64,000 nt of DNA from Actinomadura sp. J1-007 (GCF_009793335.1 NZ_WING01000001.1:372001-436000), one strand, 5' to 3'; counted from the first letter of the stretch, positions 36,612-46,630 are shown. Program-made: numbers and translations. The notes: a model not told the origin generated them from the sequence alone.

Positions 36612-37169
36612 CTGTCCAGCAACGCTGTCATCAGCATGGCCCGGCCCGCCCGCCTCGCCGGCGGTCTCGTGGCCGCGACCGCGGTGGCCCTCCCCCTGGT
36701 CGCGGGCGTGCACGCGCCCCCGGCCCACGCCGCCGCCAAGGCGGTACCGGTCGCCAAGGTCGTCAAGCAGGCTCAGCACAAGACTTGGGCGCAGCGGCAG
36801 AAGACCGCGCAGAAGGCGCTCAAGTACGCCCACGCGAAGAAGGGCAAGCCGTACCGCTACGGCGCGGCGGGCCCGAACGCGTTCGACTGCTCCGGTCTCG
36901 CCCAGTGGGCGTACAAGAAGGCCGGCGTGAAACTCCCCCGCGTCACCGGCGCCCAGTACAGCGCCGTGAGGAACAAGGTCTCCTGGAACAAGCTCGCCCC
37001 GGGTGACCTGGTGTTCTTCAACGGCAAGGGCCACGTGGGGATCGTCACCAAGCACGTCGGCAAGAAGATCTACATGATCCACGCTCCGCACAGCGGGAGC
37101 CACGTGAAGGTCGTGAAGCTCGACGCCTACCGGAAGAAGTCCTTCTCCGGCGCCGTACGCCCCTACTAG
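36612..37169 (+). CDS. small secreted NlpC/P60 endopeptidase under riboswitch control
   Basis: A 185-residue protein with a signal peptide (LAGGLVAATAVALPLVAG) and a short Lys-rich linker. A compact NlpC/P60 domain follows: catalytic Cys in NAFDCSGLAQWAYKK, His in GKGHVGIVTKH, and HAPHSGSHV. It lacks the coiled coil of its neighbour, so it is probably less tightly restrained and is controlled at RNA level instead. The start is probably CTG at 36612, six bases after AAGGAG; the first ATG is 36636 and has no good site. A perfect 16-bp terminator follows. Confidence 0.88.
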   Translation: MSSNAVISMARPARLAGGLVAATAVALPLVAGVHAPPAHAAAKAVPVAKVVKQAQHKTWAQRQKTAQKALKYAHAKKGKPYRYGAAGPNAFDCSGLAQWAYKKAGVKLPRVTGAQYSAVRNKVSWNKLAPGDLVFFNGKGHVGIVTKHVGKKIYMIHAPHSGSHVKVVKLDAYRKKSFSGAVRPY

Positions 37170-37195
37170 GGCGCTCTCCCGACCGTCCCGTACCA

Positions 37196-37242
37196 GGGCG
37201 CGGCCGCCGCCTGCCCCCTATCCCCCGGCGGCGGCCGCGCCC
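37196..37242 (+). terminator. perfect 16-bp hairpin after the riboswitch-controlled gene
   Basis: GGGCGCGGCCGCCGCC (37196-37211) and its exact complement (37227-37242) flank a 15-base C-rich loop, 26 bases past the stop. No U-tract, but the stem is very stable. It separates this gene from the CHAP gene. Confidence 0.7.
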
Positions 37243-37267
37243 CTTCCCATTTCCGGAGTGGCCCGCT

Positions 37268-38092
37268 GTGACTGGAAGACACCGAAAGCAGAACAGGCTC
37301 TCGCTCACCCTCCGCACGACCGGCAGCCTCGTCGTCGGCGCCGCCGTGCTCGGGACCGCCGCCGCGACCGCCCAGGCGGCCGTGGTCGGCCCCGACAGGT
37401 CCGACGGCGCCGGGCGTTCCGCCGCCGCCACCGACATGGCGGCGGCCGGCGGGCGGAGCACGAAGGCCGACCCGAAGGCGGGGAACGGCCAGAAGGCGGA
37501 GGACGGCGCGAGAGCCGTACCGAAGCAGGCCGCCTCCCCCAGGGCGGCGGCGCCCGCCGGCGATCCCGAGTCCGCGCCGAAGCCGAAGCCGAAGCCCGAG
37601 GCCGAACGGCCCACGGCCGCCCAGGCCATCGACCTGGCCAGGTCGCAGGTCGGCACGGAGGAGGACGGCGGCGGCACCACCAAGTTCCAGAACTGGTACA
37701 TGTCCACCGACCGGGCCAGGCAGACCGTCGCGCGCGACGGCGGCTCGGTCCAGGAGTACGCCGACGCCCAGTGGTGCGACATGTTCGTCTCCTGGATCGG
37801 CGAACGGCTCGGGTTCTCCGAGCAGTTCGGCAGCGACGCGTGGACGGTCGCCCACGCCCGCTGGTTCAAGGAGCAGGACCGCTGGGGCACCACCCCGAAG
37901 CCCGGCGCGATCGTGTTCTACTCCTGGGACGGCGGCGGGTCCGAGGACGACATCGACCACGTCGGGCTCGTCGTCAAGGGCACCGACGACGGCGTCGAGG
38001 CCGTGGAGGGCAACACCTCCAACGCCGTCCGCGTCCGGGAGCGCTCGGCCGACCAGATCGTCGGCTACGGCTACCCCGAGTACGCGGGCTGA
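37268..38092 (+). CDS. secreted CHAP-domain amidase/endopeptidase
   Basis: A 274-residue protein: signal peptide (residues ~12-38), a Lys/Ala/Pro-rich linker (~40-115, with a KPKPKPEAE stretch), then a CHAP-like fold. The catalytic Cys is in DAQWCDMFVSWIGERLG, the His in DIDHVGLVVKG, with EGNTSN following. It probably cleaves peptidoglycan cross-bridges or stem peptides. GTG start with CGGAG upstream. Third wall hydrolase in a row on this strand, preceded by its own terminator-separated unit. Confidence 0.85.
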   Translation: MTGRHRKQNRLSLTLRTTGSLVVGAAVLGTAAATAQAAVVGPDRSDGAGRSAAATDMAAAGGRSTKADPKAGNGQKAEDGARAVPKQAASPRAAAPAGDPESAPKPKPKPEAERPTAAQAIDLARSQVGTEEDGGGTTKFQNWYMSTDRARQTVARDGGSVQEYADAQWCDMFVSWIGERLGFSEQFGSDAWTVAHARWFKEQDRWGTTPKPGAIVFYSWDGGGSEDDIDHVGLVVKGTDDGVEAVEGNTSNAVRVRERSADQIVGYGYPEYAG

Positions 38093-38140
38093 CACGGCGC
38101 CGGTCATCGGCACCCGGGTGCTCTGAATAGGATCGCGCGC

Positions 38141-39547
38141 ATGGCGAACGACGCCGACGGGCCCCGCCCTCGGACCGGCACCGACCGGCCCGAGGGCGGG
38201 GCCGCGCCGTCCGCCTCCCCGGCCGAGCCGTCGCCCGCCCCGAAGGCCCCCGAGGTTGCGGAGGGCTCCGGCGGCGGGGCGCGGCTGACACGGCGCCGGG
38301 CGCTGCTCCTCGGGTCGGCGGGCGCGGCGGCCTGCGTCGCCGCCGGGGCCGGTCTCGCCGCCGCCCGCTCGGACCGTTCGGGCCGTTCGGGCTCGCGTCC
38401 GGCCTCCGCGTCGCCCGCCGTGCCGTTCGAGCCCGGCCCAGCCCGCGTCGTGCTCGCCAACCGCTCCCGCGCCGTACGGGAAGGCGACCGCGCCGCGTTC
38501 CTCGCCACCGTCGGCTCCGCGCCCGCCGCCTTCCAGGCCGCCCAGGCCCGCGTGTTCGACAACCTCCGCGCACTGCCCCTGGAGTCATGGGAGGAACGGC
38601 TCGTCCGCGTCGAGTCCGCCGCCCCGGACGGCGGCGCGGACGCGGGCGCCGGCACGGCGGTCGTCCGTCTGGAGCTCCGCTACCGGCTGCGCGGCTTCGA
38701 CCGGGGCCAGGTGGCCCGCACCCGCTACCTCGCGTTCGCGCCCAGGTCCGGGGCCTGGGGGATCGTCGGGGACGGCGCGCGCCGCGGCCTCACCGACGAC
38801 CCCGACATCTGGGACGGCGGGATGCTGCGCGCCGTCCGGGGCCGTTCCTGCCTGGTCGCGGGCGACGCCGGCGACCTCGACGAGATCGCGCGCCGCCTCG
38901 ACGCGGCCGTGCCCGCCGTCACCTCCGTCCTCGGCAGGGGCTGGGCGCGGCGGGCGGTCGCCCTCGTCCCCGCCGACCCCGCCCGCGCCTCCGCGCTCGC
39001 CGGCGAGGGCCAGGACCTCCACGAGATCGCGGCGCTCGCCGCGGTCGCGCCCGCCGCCGGCGGCGGGCGCGGCGAGGACCGGATCATCATCGCGCCCGCC
39101 ACGTTCGGCCGCCTGAACGCGCTCGGCCGCGACGTCGTCCTCACCCACGAGCTGACCCACGTCGCGACCGGCGGCGCCCGCGACGGCCGCACCCCGCTCT
39201 GGCTCATCGAGGGCTTCGCCGACTACGTCGGCTACCGCGGCGCGAAGGTGGACGCCCGGACCGCGGCGGGCGAGCTGCGCCGCGAGGTCGCGGCGGGACG
39301 GCTCCCCTCCGCGCTGCCGGGCGCCGCCGCGTTCGACGCGGGCTCGGGACGGCTCTCCCAGGCGTACCAGGAGTCCTGGCTCGCCTGCCGCATGATCGCG
39401 GACCGGTACGGTGAGACGGCGCTCGTGCGGCTCTACCGGGCCGCCGGGCGGGCCGGCGAGGCGGCCGCCCTCCGCGACGTGCTCGGCCTCACCCCCGGCC
39501 GCCTCACCGCCCTGTGGCGCGACCACCTGACCAAGGAGCTGGGATGA
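38141..39547 (+). CDS. exported gluzincin-like zinc protease, uncharacterised
   Basis: A 468-residue protein with a twin-arginine-like or lipoprotein leader (LTRRRALLLGSAGAAACVAAG, ~49-69). An NTF2-like middle region (~90-205) precedes a metallopeptidase domain with HELTHVATGG and downstream WLIEGFADYVG (HExxH...E, gluzincin pattern). All three expected zinc ligands are present, so it is probably active outside the membrane. No characterised close relative comes to mind. Its stop overlaps the M48 gene start by four bases, implying coupled production of two metalloproteases. Confidence 0.8.
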   Translation: MANDADGPRPRTGTDRPEGGAAPSASPAEPSPAPKAPEVAEGSGGGARLTRRRALLLGSAGAAACVAAGAGLAAARSDRSGRSGSRPASASPAVPFEPGPARVVLANRSRAVREGDRAAFLATVGSAPAAFQAAQARVFDNLRALPLESWEERLVRVESAAPDGGADAGAGTAVVRLELRYRLRGFDRGQVARTRYLAFAPRSGAWGIVGDGARRGLTDDPDIWDGGMLRAVRGRSCLVAGDAGDLDEIARRLDAAVPAVTSVLGRGWARRAVALVPADPARASALAGEGQDLHEIAALAAVAPAAGGGRGEDRIIIAPATFGRLNALGRDVVLTHELTHVATGGARDGRTPLWLIEGFADYVGYRGAKVDARTAAGELRREVAAGRLPSALPGAAAFDAGSGRLSQAYQESWLACRMIADRYGETALVRLYRAAGRAGEAAALRDVLGLTPGRLTALWRDHLTKELG

Positions 39548-40886
39548 GCGAGCCGGCCGGCAGCGGCGCACGGACGTCCAGGATCGCCGCCGCCGTCACG
39601 GCGGCCGTGCTGTTCGCCGCCGTCGGGATCGTGCTGGCCCTGACCACCCCGTGGAACCCGCTGCCCGGCCACGTCCCCGGCGGGCACGCCGCCCCCGACC
39701 CGGCGCTCGACTTCTCCCCCGGCGAGATCGCCAGGTCCCGGGCGTTCGACTCGGCGGTGAACCCGCCCGCCTACGCCGGCCTGGTCGCGGGGCTCGTGGT
39801 CGTCCTCGCCCTCGGGCTGAGCCCGGCCGGCTCCCGCCTGGTCGGCTGGACGACCGCGCGGGTGCGGCGCTGGCCGCTCAGGATCGCGCTCGCCGCCGTC
39901 GTCCTGACGACGGTGCTGCGGCTGTGCGGCCTGCCGTTCGACATCTGGAGCGAGTCGGTGCTGCGCCGCTACGGCGTCTCCACGCAGTCCTGGCCCGCCT
40001 GGCTCGTCGACCAGCTCAAGTCCCTCGGCGTCACCTGGGTGATCTACACGGTGGCGCTGCTGCTGCTCTACGCGCTGGTCCGGCGGTTCCCCCGGTACTG
40101 GTGGGCGGGCGCCGCGGGCGGCGGGTTCGCGCTGGTCGTCGCGGTGTCGTTCCTCTACCCGGTGGCGGTGGAGCCGGTCTTCAACAGGTTCCACCCGCTG
40201 CCGAAGGGCGACCTGCGCACCGACCTGCTGGCGATGGCGTCCCGCGACGGCGTGCCCGTCGAGGACGTCCTGGTCGCCGACGCGTCCCGCCGGACGACGT
40301 CCCTCAACGCGTACGTGTCGGGCTTCGGCTCCACCCGCCGCATCGTGGTGTACGACACGCTGCTCAAGTCGCCCCGCGACCGGATCGAGTCGATCGTCGC
40401 GCACGAGCTGGGGCACGCCAAGCACAACGACGTCCTGTGGGGCACGCTGGTGGGCGCGCTCGGCGTCGCCGGGGCGATCTGCCTCCTCCAGCTCCTGCTG
40501 ACCTCTCCGCGGCTCCTGCGGCGCGCGGGGTGGACGTGCCGGCCGAGCCGCGCAGGGGAACGGGTGCGTCCGACCCCCGTTCGGCGGCGCTGCTGCTCGC
40601 GCTCGTCGCGGTCGCCACGCAGATCGGCACGCCGGTCCAGAACCTCGTGAGCCGCCACATCGAGGCCCGCGCCGACGCGCACGCCCTCGACCTCACGCGC
40701 GACCCGGGCACGTTCGCGTCGATGCAGCACGAGCTGTCGGTGCGCAACATCTCCGACCTCGCCCCGGACCCGGTGGAGTACCTGCTGTGGCTCACCCACC
40801 CGGCCGGCCCCGAACGGATCGCCATGGCCAGGGACTGGGCCAGAATGCACCACGCCCCCGTCCCCCCGCCCCTCCGCGACCGCTGA
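39544..40886 (+). CDS. M48 membrane metalloprotease, Ste24-like (frameshifted)
   Basis: About 447 residues after repair. Several membrane helices surround the zinc motif HELGHAKHND and the third ligand region in SRHIEARADAHALDL. The layout follows CAAX-protease Ste24/M48 proteins, with a long N-terminal membrane region and an extra helix pair after the HExxH. The frame breaks after LTSPRLLRRAG; one base added to GGGG 40527-40530 gives VDVPAEPRRGTG and the rest. Possible role in membrane-protein or lipoprotein turnover (inference). Coupled to the upstream zinc protease by an ATGA overlap. Confidence 0.8.
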
Positions 40887-41057
40887 CCCACCGGGACCCC
40901 TGCCCCGGGCCGCGACCGCTGACCCCCGCTAGGACCGCTGCCCCGGACCGGGACCGCTGACCCCGGACCGGGTCCGCTGTCCCCCGCCGGGACCGCTGCC
41001 TCGGGCCAGAGGCCCGCTGTCCTCCGCCGGGGTCCGCTGTCCCCCACCGGGGGCGGG
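40877..41057. repeat. tandem repeats beginning at the M48 stop codon
   Basis: Eight to nine degenerate units of about 19-22 bases, of the form CCGCTGACCCCGGACCGGGA. The first unit, CGACCGCTGACCCACCGGGA, contains the last two codons and the TGA of the M48 gene. The array fills the whole space to the convergent L,D-transpeptidase gene. Confidence 0.8.
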
Positions 41058-41058
41058 G

Positions 41059-42324
41059 TCAGGCGCCGGCGCCCGCGTCGGCGGCCTGGGAGCCCGCCGT
41101 CTGCGGGCCGGAGGGGTGCGGGCCCGCCGTCACCGAGCGCTTGAGCGCGCTGCCCTTCATCCAGTCGGCCCAGTTGAGCTGCCAGTAGCCCCAGCCGTTC
41201 TCCGGCTCCAGCTCCCGGCTCGTCCCCGTCACCTTGAACGGGTCGCCCCGGTAGGAGAAGTCGTAGAACCAGCTCGCGTCGGACGGGCTGACGTTGACGC
41301 AGCCGTGGCTGACGTTGCTGTTGCCCTGGGAGCCGACCGACCAGGGCGCGCTGTGCACGTACTCGCCGCTGTCGGAGATCCGGACCGCCGAGTACACCGT
41401 CTGCCGGTAGTAGCCGGCGCAGCCGGGACCGCAGCCGACCGTGGACGAGTCCATGATGACCGGGCTCGCCTTCTCCATGGTCAGGTGGTTGCCGTTGGTG
41501 GTGGTGTACTTCTCGGCACCGCCCATGCCCATGCTGACCGGGATCGTGCGGACCTTCTTGCCGTTCTTGCGGACGGTCATCATGTGCGAGTTCTCGCCCG
41601 CCTTCACGATGTGCTCGTCACCGATCTTGAAGTCGACGGTGTAGTTCTTGCCGCCGTAGACGTTCTTGGCCGCGGGGACGCCGCTCAGGTGCGCCCGGAA
41701 GCTGACCTTCGTCTGCGCCGGCCAGTACTTCTTGGTCCGGAACACGACCTCCCGGTCGCCGAACCAGTGCCAGGCCCCCTCGACCGGCTTGCTGGAGCGC
41801 ACCTCCAGGGCCCGTTCCACGGCGGCGCGGTCGGTGACCGGACGGTCGAACTGCATGATGATCGGGATGCCGACGCCGACCGTCTCCTTGTTGAACGGCG
41901 CCTCGACCGTCATCGCGACCGTCTTCTCCGCCTTCTCGGTCGCGAAGCTGCTGTTGACGCTCTGCGTCCTGCCGTCCCGTCCGAGCGCGGTCGCGTTGAC
42001 CGTGTACGCGGCGCCGGGGTTCAGCGACCAGCGGGAACGCCACTGGGTCCGGTCCGGGGTGAGGTAGCCCTCGACCTGCTCGCCGCCCTTGGACAGCACC
42101 GACACGTTCTCGATCGTGCCGCTCTTGGCCCGCACGGCGATCTCGCTCTCGGGGCGGAGCCGGTCGCCGCCGCCGCCGGGCGAGACCGAGAGCCGGACGG
42201 CGTCCTTGCCGTCCGGCGCGTCATCGCTGGAACAGGCGGCCGCCCCGGCCGCCACCGCCACCCCGAGGAGCAACGCGGCGGCCCGACGCCCCCGGTCCCT
42301 CGGTCCCGAAACGCCGACGCCCAC
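41059..42324 (-). CDS. L,D-transpeptidase lipoprotein
   Basis: A 421-residue lipoprotein (lipobox AGAAACSS, Cys ~31). Two Ig-like domains (~40-240) precede a YkuD catalytic domain with HSAPWSVGSQG and NVSHGCVNVSPSDA, giving the active Cys and His. It makes 3-3 cross-links in peptidoglycan, like mycobacterial LdtMt2. The C-terminal subdomain ends in a Gly/Ala/Pro-rich tail. The GTG start has GGGGGAGC upstream. Converges on the M48 protease. Confidence 0.93.
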   Translation of the reverse strand: MGVGVSGPRDRGRRAAALLLGVAVAAGAAACSSDDAPDGKDAVRLSVSPGGGGDRLRPESEIAVRAKSGTIENVSVLSKGGEQVEGYLTPDRTQWRSRWSLNPGAAYTVNATALGRDGRTQSVNSSFATEKAEKTVAMTVEAPFNKETVGVGIPIIMQFDRPVTDRAAVERALEVRSSKPVEGAWHWFGDREVVFRTKKYWPAQTKVSFRAHLSGVPAAKNVYGGKNYTVDFKIGDEHIVKAGENSHMMTVRKNGKKVRTIPVSMGMGGAEKYTTTNGNHLTMEKASPVIMDSSTVGCGPGCAGYYRQTVYSAVRISDSGEYVHSAPWSVGSQGNSNVSHGCVNVSPSDASWFYDFSYRGDPFKVTGTSRELEPENGWGYWQLNWADWMKGSALKRSVTAGPHPSGPQTAGSQAADAGAGA

Positions 42325-42382
42325 CGTCGCTCCCCCGTCACTGAGATGTCACCGTGCGTACGTGTACGAGGTCATTATTAAA

Positions 42383-42416
42383 GGGCGGAGGCCCGCGTAA
42401 ACGCGGGCCTCCGCCC
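42383..42416 (-). terminator. rho-independent terminator of the cta operon
   Basis: GGGCGGAGGCCCGCG (42383-42397) and its exact complement (42402-42416) flank TAAA. Read leftward, the stem is followed by TTTAATAATG, a genuine U-rich run. This is the best terminator in the window and ends ctaC-ctaD-ctaF. Confidence 0.88.
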
Positions 42417-42436
42417 CCTTGAACGTCCTTTACCGA

Positions 42437-42847
42437 TCAGTGGGCGAAGTGACCCCGGTAGTACTCGAAGACCAGACCGATCGTGGACATCAGCATGGCG
42501 GCGGTGCCGAGGAAGACCATCCACCAGCCGAAGACCACGCCGAGCGCGATCAGCGCGGCCGACAGGCCGAGGAACAGCGGCCACCAGCTGTGCGGGCTGA
42601 AGAAGCCCAGCTCGCCCGCCGCGTCGGCGATGTCGCCCTCGGGGTCGTCCTCGTACAGCGGCCCGCCGTTGGAGCTCTCCAGCCGCCGCACGGTGAAGTG
42701 GATGTAGAACCCGATCAGGCCGGCCAGCCCGATGGACAGGGCGAGCGCGGTCGTGCCCGTCCAGTCCTTGGACCAGAGCCAGTAGACGACGTCGGTGGCG
42801 AGGAAGAAGACCGCGCACCCGTAGAACATGAACGCCTGAACGCGCAT
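42437..42847 (-). CDS. ctaF: cytochrome c oxidase subunit 4, actinobacterial type
   Basis: A 136-residue membrane protein with four predicted helices (~4-24, ~33-52, ~90-108, ~110-128). FFSPHSWWPLFLGLSAA and the closing FEYYRGHFAH match actinobacterial CtaF. It is a small structural subunit of the aa3 oxidase. It starts three bases after ctaD stops and is followed by the operon terminator. Confidence 0.93.
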   Translation of the reverse strand: MRVQAFMFYGCAVFFLATDVVYWLWSKDWTGTTALALSIGLAGLIGFYIHFTVRRLESSNGGPLYEDDPEGDIADAAGELGFFSPHSWWPLFLGLSAALIALGVVFGWWMVFLGTAAMLMSTIGLVFEYYRGHFAH

Positions 42848-42850
42848 CGG

Positions 42851-44518
42851 CTACTCCCCCTTCGTCCCGGCGAGCTCGCCCTTGGCGCCCACCTTCGGGT
42901 GGTGCAGGTCGAATGCGGGCCGCTCGGACCGGATCTTCGGGATCGAGTTGAAGTTGTGCCGGGGCGGCGGGCAGGACGTCGCCCATTCCAGGGAGTTGCC
43001 GTAGCCCCAGGGGTCGTCGACCTCGACCTTCTTGCCCTTCTTCGCCGTGATGTAGATGTTGTAGAAGAACGGCAGCATCGACAGGCCGAGGACGAACGAG
43101 GAGATCGTCGAGACCTGGTTCAGCCCGGTGAACTCGTTGGCGTAGTCGGCGTAGCGGCGCGGCATTCCCTCGGCGCCCAGCCAGTGCTGGACGAGGAACG
43201 TGCCGTGGAAGCCGAGGAACAGCATCCAGAAGTGCAGCTTGCCGAGCCGGTCGTTCAGCATCTTGCCGGTCATCTTCGGCCACCAGAAGTAGAACCCGGC
43301 GAACATCGCGAAGACCACGGTGCCGAACACGACGTAGTGGAAGTGCGCCACCACGAAGTAGGAGTCGGAGAGCTGGAAGTCCATCGGCGGCGACGCCAGA
43401 ATGACGCCGGTCAGACCGCCGAACAGGAACGTGACGAGGAATCCGAGCGACCACAGCATGGGCGACTCGAACGTCAGTTGTCCTCTCCAGATGGTCCCCA
43501 CCCAGTTGAAGAACTTCACCCCCGTGGGCACCGCGATGAGGAACGTCATGAAGGAGAAGAACGGCAGCAGCACCTGGCCGGTGACGAACATGTGGTGCGC
43601 CCACACCGTGATCGACAGGCCGGCGATGGTGATGGTCGCGAAGACCAGGCCGATGTAGCCGAACAGCGGCTTGCGGCTGAACACCGGGAGGATCTCGGTC
43701 ACGATGCCGAAGAACGGCAGCGCGATGATGTAGACCTCCGGATGCCCGAAGAACCAGAACAGGTGCTGCCAGAGCAGCGCACCGCCGTGCGCGGCGTCGA
43801 ACACGTGCGCGCCGAGCTTGCGGTCGGCCTCCAGCGCGAGCAGCGCGGCGGCGAGGACCGGGAACGCCAGCAGGACCAGGATCGAGGTCAGCAGGATGTT
43901 CCACACGAAGATCGGCATCCGGAACATCGTCATGCCCGGGGCGCGCATGCACAGGATCGTGGTGATGAAGTTGACCGCGCCCATGATGGTGCCGAAGCCC
44001 GACATCGCCAGGCCCATCACCCACATGTCGCCGCCGACGCCCGGCGAGCGCACCGCGTCCGACAGCGGCGCGTAGGCGAACCAGCCGAAGCTGGCGGCGC
44101 CGCCCGGCGTGAGGAAGCCCGCGAGCACGATGAGGCCGCCGAACAGGAACAGCCAGTAGGCCAGCATGTTCATCCGCGGGAACGCCACGTCGGGCGCGCC
44201 GATCTGGAGCGGCATGACCACGTTGGCGAACCCCGCGAACAGCGGCGTCGCGAACAGCAGCAGCATGATCGTGCCGTGCATCGTGAACATCTGGTTGAAC
44301 TGCTCGTTGCTCAGGATCTGGAGCCCCGGCTTGAACAGCTCGGCCCGCATCAGCAGCGCCAGGACGCCGCCGAGCAGGAACATCACGAACGACGTGATCA
44401 GGTACAGGTAGCCGATCACCTTGTGGTCGGTGGACGACAGCCAGGAGGCGATGATGCGCCCCTTGCTCGTCCGCGACGCGGCGATCGGCGCGCTCGGTGC
44501 GTGACTGATCGTGGTCAC
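42851..44518 (-). CDS. ctaD: cytochrome c oxidase subunit I
   Basis: A 555-residue core subunit with twelve membrane helices. Haem a and a3/CuB ligands lie in [28 protein letters not shown] (His-Glu-Val-Tyr with the cross-linked Tyr), WAHHMFVTG and [10 protein letters not shown]. The GTG start is chosen because it overlaps the ctaC stop (GTGA) and begins the conserved N-terminus. It reduces oxygen to water while pumping protons. Confidence 0.97.
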   Translation of the reverse strand: MTTISHAPSAPIAASRTSKGRIIASWLSSTDHKVIGYLYLITSFVMFLLGGVLALLMRAELFKPGLQILSNEQFNQMFTMHGTIMLLLFATPLFAGFANVVMPLQIGAPDVAFPRMNMLAYWLFLFGGLIVLAGFLTPGGAASFGWFAYAPLSDAVRSPGVGGDMWVMGLAMSGFGTIMGAVNFITTILCMRAPGMTMFRMPIFVWNILLTSILVLLAFPVLAAALLALEADRKLGAHVFDAAHGGALLWQHLFWFFGHPEVYIIALPFFGIVTEILPVFSRKPLFGYIGLVFATITIAGLSITVWAHHMFVTGQVLLPFFSFMTFLIAVPTGVKFFNWVGTIWRGQLTFESPMLWSLGFLVTFLFGGLTGVILASPPMDFQLSDSYFVVAHFHYVVFGTVVFAMFAGFYFWWPKMTGKMLNDRLGKLHFWMLFLGFHGTFLVQHWLGAEGMPRRYADYANEFTGLNQVSTISSFVLGLSMLPFFYNIYITAKKGKKVEVDDPWGYGNSLEWATSCPPPRHNFNSIPKIRSERPAFDLHHPKVGAKGELAGTKGE

Positions 44519-45345
44519 TGCGCACCCCCCGCGATCTTGGCCTTGGAATCGGCGATGAACTTGGCGTACTGCTCGGGCGACACGACCTGGAGCTGGAACA
44601 GCATCCGGCTGTGGTCGACGCCGCAGAGCTCGGCGCAGCGTCCCTCGTAGGTGCCCTGCTTCTTCGCCGTGAACTCGAACTCGTTGTTGTAGCCGGGCAT
44701 GACGTCCTTCTTGTAGAGGAGCGCCGGTACCCAGAACGAGTGGATGACGTCGTTGGAGTGCAGCCGTACGCGGACCGTCTTGCCCGCCGGGATGGTCATC
44801 ACGGGCTTCGCACCGTGCGGAGCGTTGGGCGCCACCGGAGTGCCGACGACCGAGGCGACCTTCTGCTCGCGCCCCGACGCGTCCTTCTCCTTGTAGTCGA
44901 ACTGCCAGCTCCACTGGAAGGCGATGACGTCGACCGTGACCGCCGGATTCTTGGTGGTCTTCTCGACGTAGTTCTCGTCGCGCGCGGTGAAGTAGAACAG
45001 CACGGCGATGATGACGAACGGGACCGCCGTATAGAGGATCTCGATCGGCATGTTGTAGCGCACCTGCGGCGGCAGGTCATCGGAGCGCTTGCGGTGGAAC
45101 AGCACCGCCCAGATGATCAGTCCCCAGACCACGGCGCCCACGGCGAACGCCGCGATCCAGGAGCCCTGCCAGAGCTTCAGCATGCGCTCGGCCTGGTCGC
45201 TGATCGGCTCGGGCATGCCCAGGCGTGACGCCTCGCCGCTGCACGCGGTGGCGGACAGCGCCAGCAGCCCTAGCGCGCCGGCGCTTTTCAATGCGCGGCG
45301 ACTGCGCACAGGCGTACGCCGCTCCCTAGAGCGGGTCGGACTCAC
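44515..45345 (-). CDS. ctaC: cytochrome c oxidase subunit II
   Basis: A 276-residue lipoprotein (lipobox LSATACSG) with two membrane helices and a cupredoxin domain. The CuA site is complete: His in [10 protein letters not shown] and [12 protein letters not shown]. It receives electrons from QcrC and passes them to CtaD. GTG start with GGGGAAGG six bases upstream. First gene of ctaC-ctaD-ctaF; divergent from the cysteine desulfurase gene. Confidence 0.96.
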   Translation of the reverse strand: MSPTRSRERRTPVRSRRALKSAGALGLLALSATACSGEASRLGMPEPISDQAERMLKLWQGSWIAAFAVGAVVWGLIIWAVLFHRKRSDDLPPQVRYNMPIEILYTAVPFVIIAVLFYFTARDENYVEKTTKNPAVTVDVIAFQWSWQFDYKEKDASGREQKVASVVGTPVAPNAPHGAKPVMTIPAGKTVRVRLHSNDVIHSFWVPALLYKKDVMPGYNNEFEFTAKKQGTYEGRCAELCGVDHSRMLFQLQVVSPEQYAKFIADSKAKIAGGAQ

Positions 45346-45472
45346 GGAATGCCTTCCCCACGGATGAAAGCCCGGCCTGCCGGGCGGTGAGATCAGTTGT
45401 TACACGTGTGGTGGACACACTAGCGCGAGGGTCGCGCCGACCCCTGATCGGGTGCCCGGTTAGTGTTCTGGC

Positions 45473-46630
45473 GTGGCTAACCTGAGCGCCTTGGCAGGCT
45501 ATCTCGACGCCGCCTCCACCGAGCCGCTCCATCCCGCCGCGCGGGAGGCGCTGCTGCGCGCGCTGGACGGGGCGTGGGCCGACCCGGCCCGGCTGTACGG
45601 CGGCGCGAGGCGCGCCCGCGTGCGGCTGGACGAGGCCCGCGCGCGCGTCGCGGGGGTCCTCGGCGTCCGTCCCGACGAGGTCGCGTTCACGACCTCGGGC
45701 ACCCAGGCCGTCCAGCTGGCGATGCTCGGGTCGCTCCGGGCGCGTCGGCGTGTCGGGCGGCATCTGGTGGTGAGCGCGGTCGAGCACTCCAGCGTCCTGC
45801 ACACCGCCGAGGCGCACGAGCGCGACGGCGGCTCCGTCACGGTCGTCGGCGTCGGGCGGAGCGGGCGGGTGGACCCCGACGAGTTCGCCGCCGCGCTGCG
45901 TCCCGACACCGCGCTCGCGTGCCTCCAGTCCGCCAACCATGAAGTCGGCACCGTCCAGCCCGTCGCCGAGGCGGCCGAGGCGTGCCGCGCGGCCCGCGTC
46001 CCCCTGCTCGTGGACGCGGCGCAGTCGGTGGGGCGGATGTACGTGCCGGACGGCTGGTCGTTCCTGGCGGCGAGCGCGCACAAGTGGGGCGGCCCGCCCG
46101 GCGTGGGCGTGCTGGTCATCCGCAAGGGGACGCGCTGGCGGTCGCCGCTGCCCGACGACGAGCGGGAGGGCCGCCGCGTCCCCGGCTTCGAGAACGTGCC
46201 GGGCGCCGTCGCCGCCGCCGCGGCGCTGGAGGCGTACCGGTCGGAGATGGAGGGCGACGCGCCGCGCCTGTCGGCGCTCGTCGACCGGATCCGCGAGAGC
46301 GTCACGCGCACGGTCCCCGACGTCGAGGTCGTCGGCGACCCCGTGCGGCGCTTGCCACATCTGGTCACGTTCTCGTGCCTGTACGTGGAGGGAGAGGCTC
46401 TGCTGACGGAACTGGACCGGTTGGGTTTCGCGGTTTCGTCGGGCAGCTCGTGTACGGCGGATACGCTGCGACCGAGTCATGTGCTGGAGGCGATGGGCGT
46501 GATTACGCATGGGAACGTGCGGGTATCGCTGCCGCGTGCGGTGGATTCGTCCGACGTGGAGCGTTTCCTCGCCGTGCTCCCCGACGCCGTCGCCCGGCTC
46601 CGCCGCACCGCCGGAGTGGGCCCGGCATGA
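45473..46630 (+). CDS. cysteine desulfurase (class V aminotransferase)
   Basis: A 385-residue PLP enzyme. The PLP Lys is in ASAHKWGGPPG, the phosphate/pyridoxal site in SANHEVGT and DAAQSVG, and the mobile catalytic Cys in SSGSSCTADTLRPSHVL. It should release sulfane sulfur from cysteine. In many actinobacteria a related desulfurase is fused to a TusA domain; here the TusA-like gene is separate, 52 bases downstream. GTG start at 45473 begins the conserved YLDAAST motif region. Confidence 0.9.
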   Translation: MANLSALAGYLDAASTEPLHPAAREALLRALDGAWADPARLYGGARRARVRLDEARARVAGVLGVRPDEVAFTTSGTQAVQLAMLGSLRARRRVGRHLVVSAVEHSSVLHTAEAHERDGGSVTVVGVGRSGRVDPDEFAAALRPDTALACLQSANHEVGTVQPVAEAAEACRAARVPLLVDAAQSVGRMYVPDGWSFLAASAHKWGGPPGVGVLVIRKGTRWRSPLPDDEREGRRVPGFENVPGAVAAAAALEAYRSEMEGDAPRLSALVDRIRESVTRTVPDVEVVGDPVRRLPHLVTFSCLYVEGEALLTELDRLGFAVSSGSSCTADTLRPSHVLEAMGVITHGNVRVSLPRAVDSSDVERFLAVLPDAVARLRRTAGVGPA

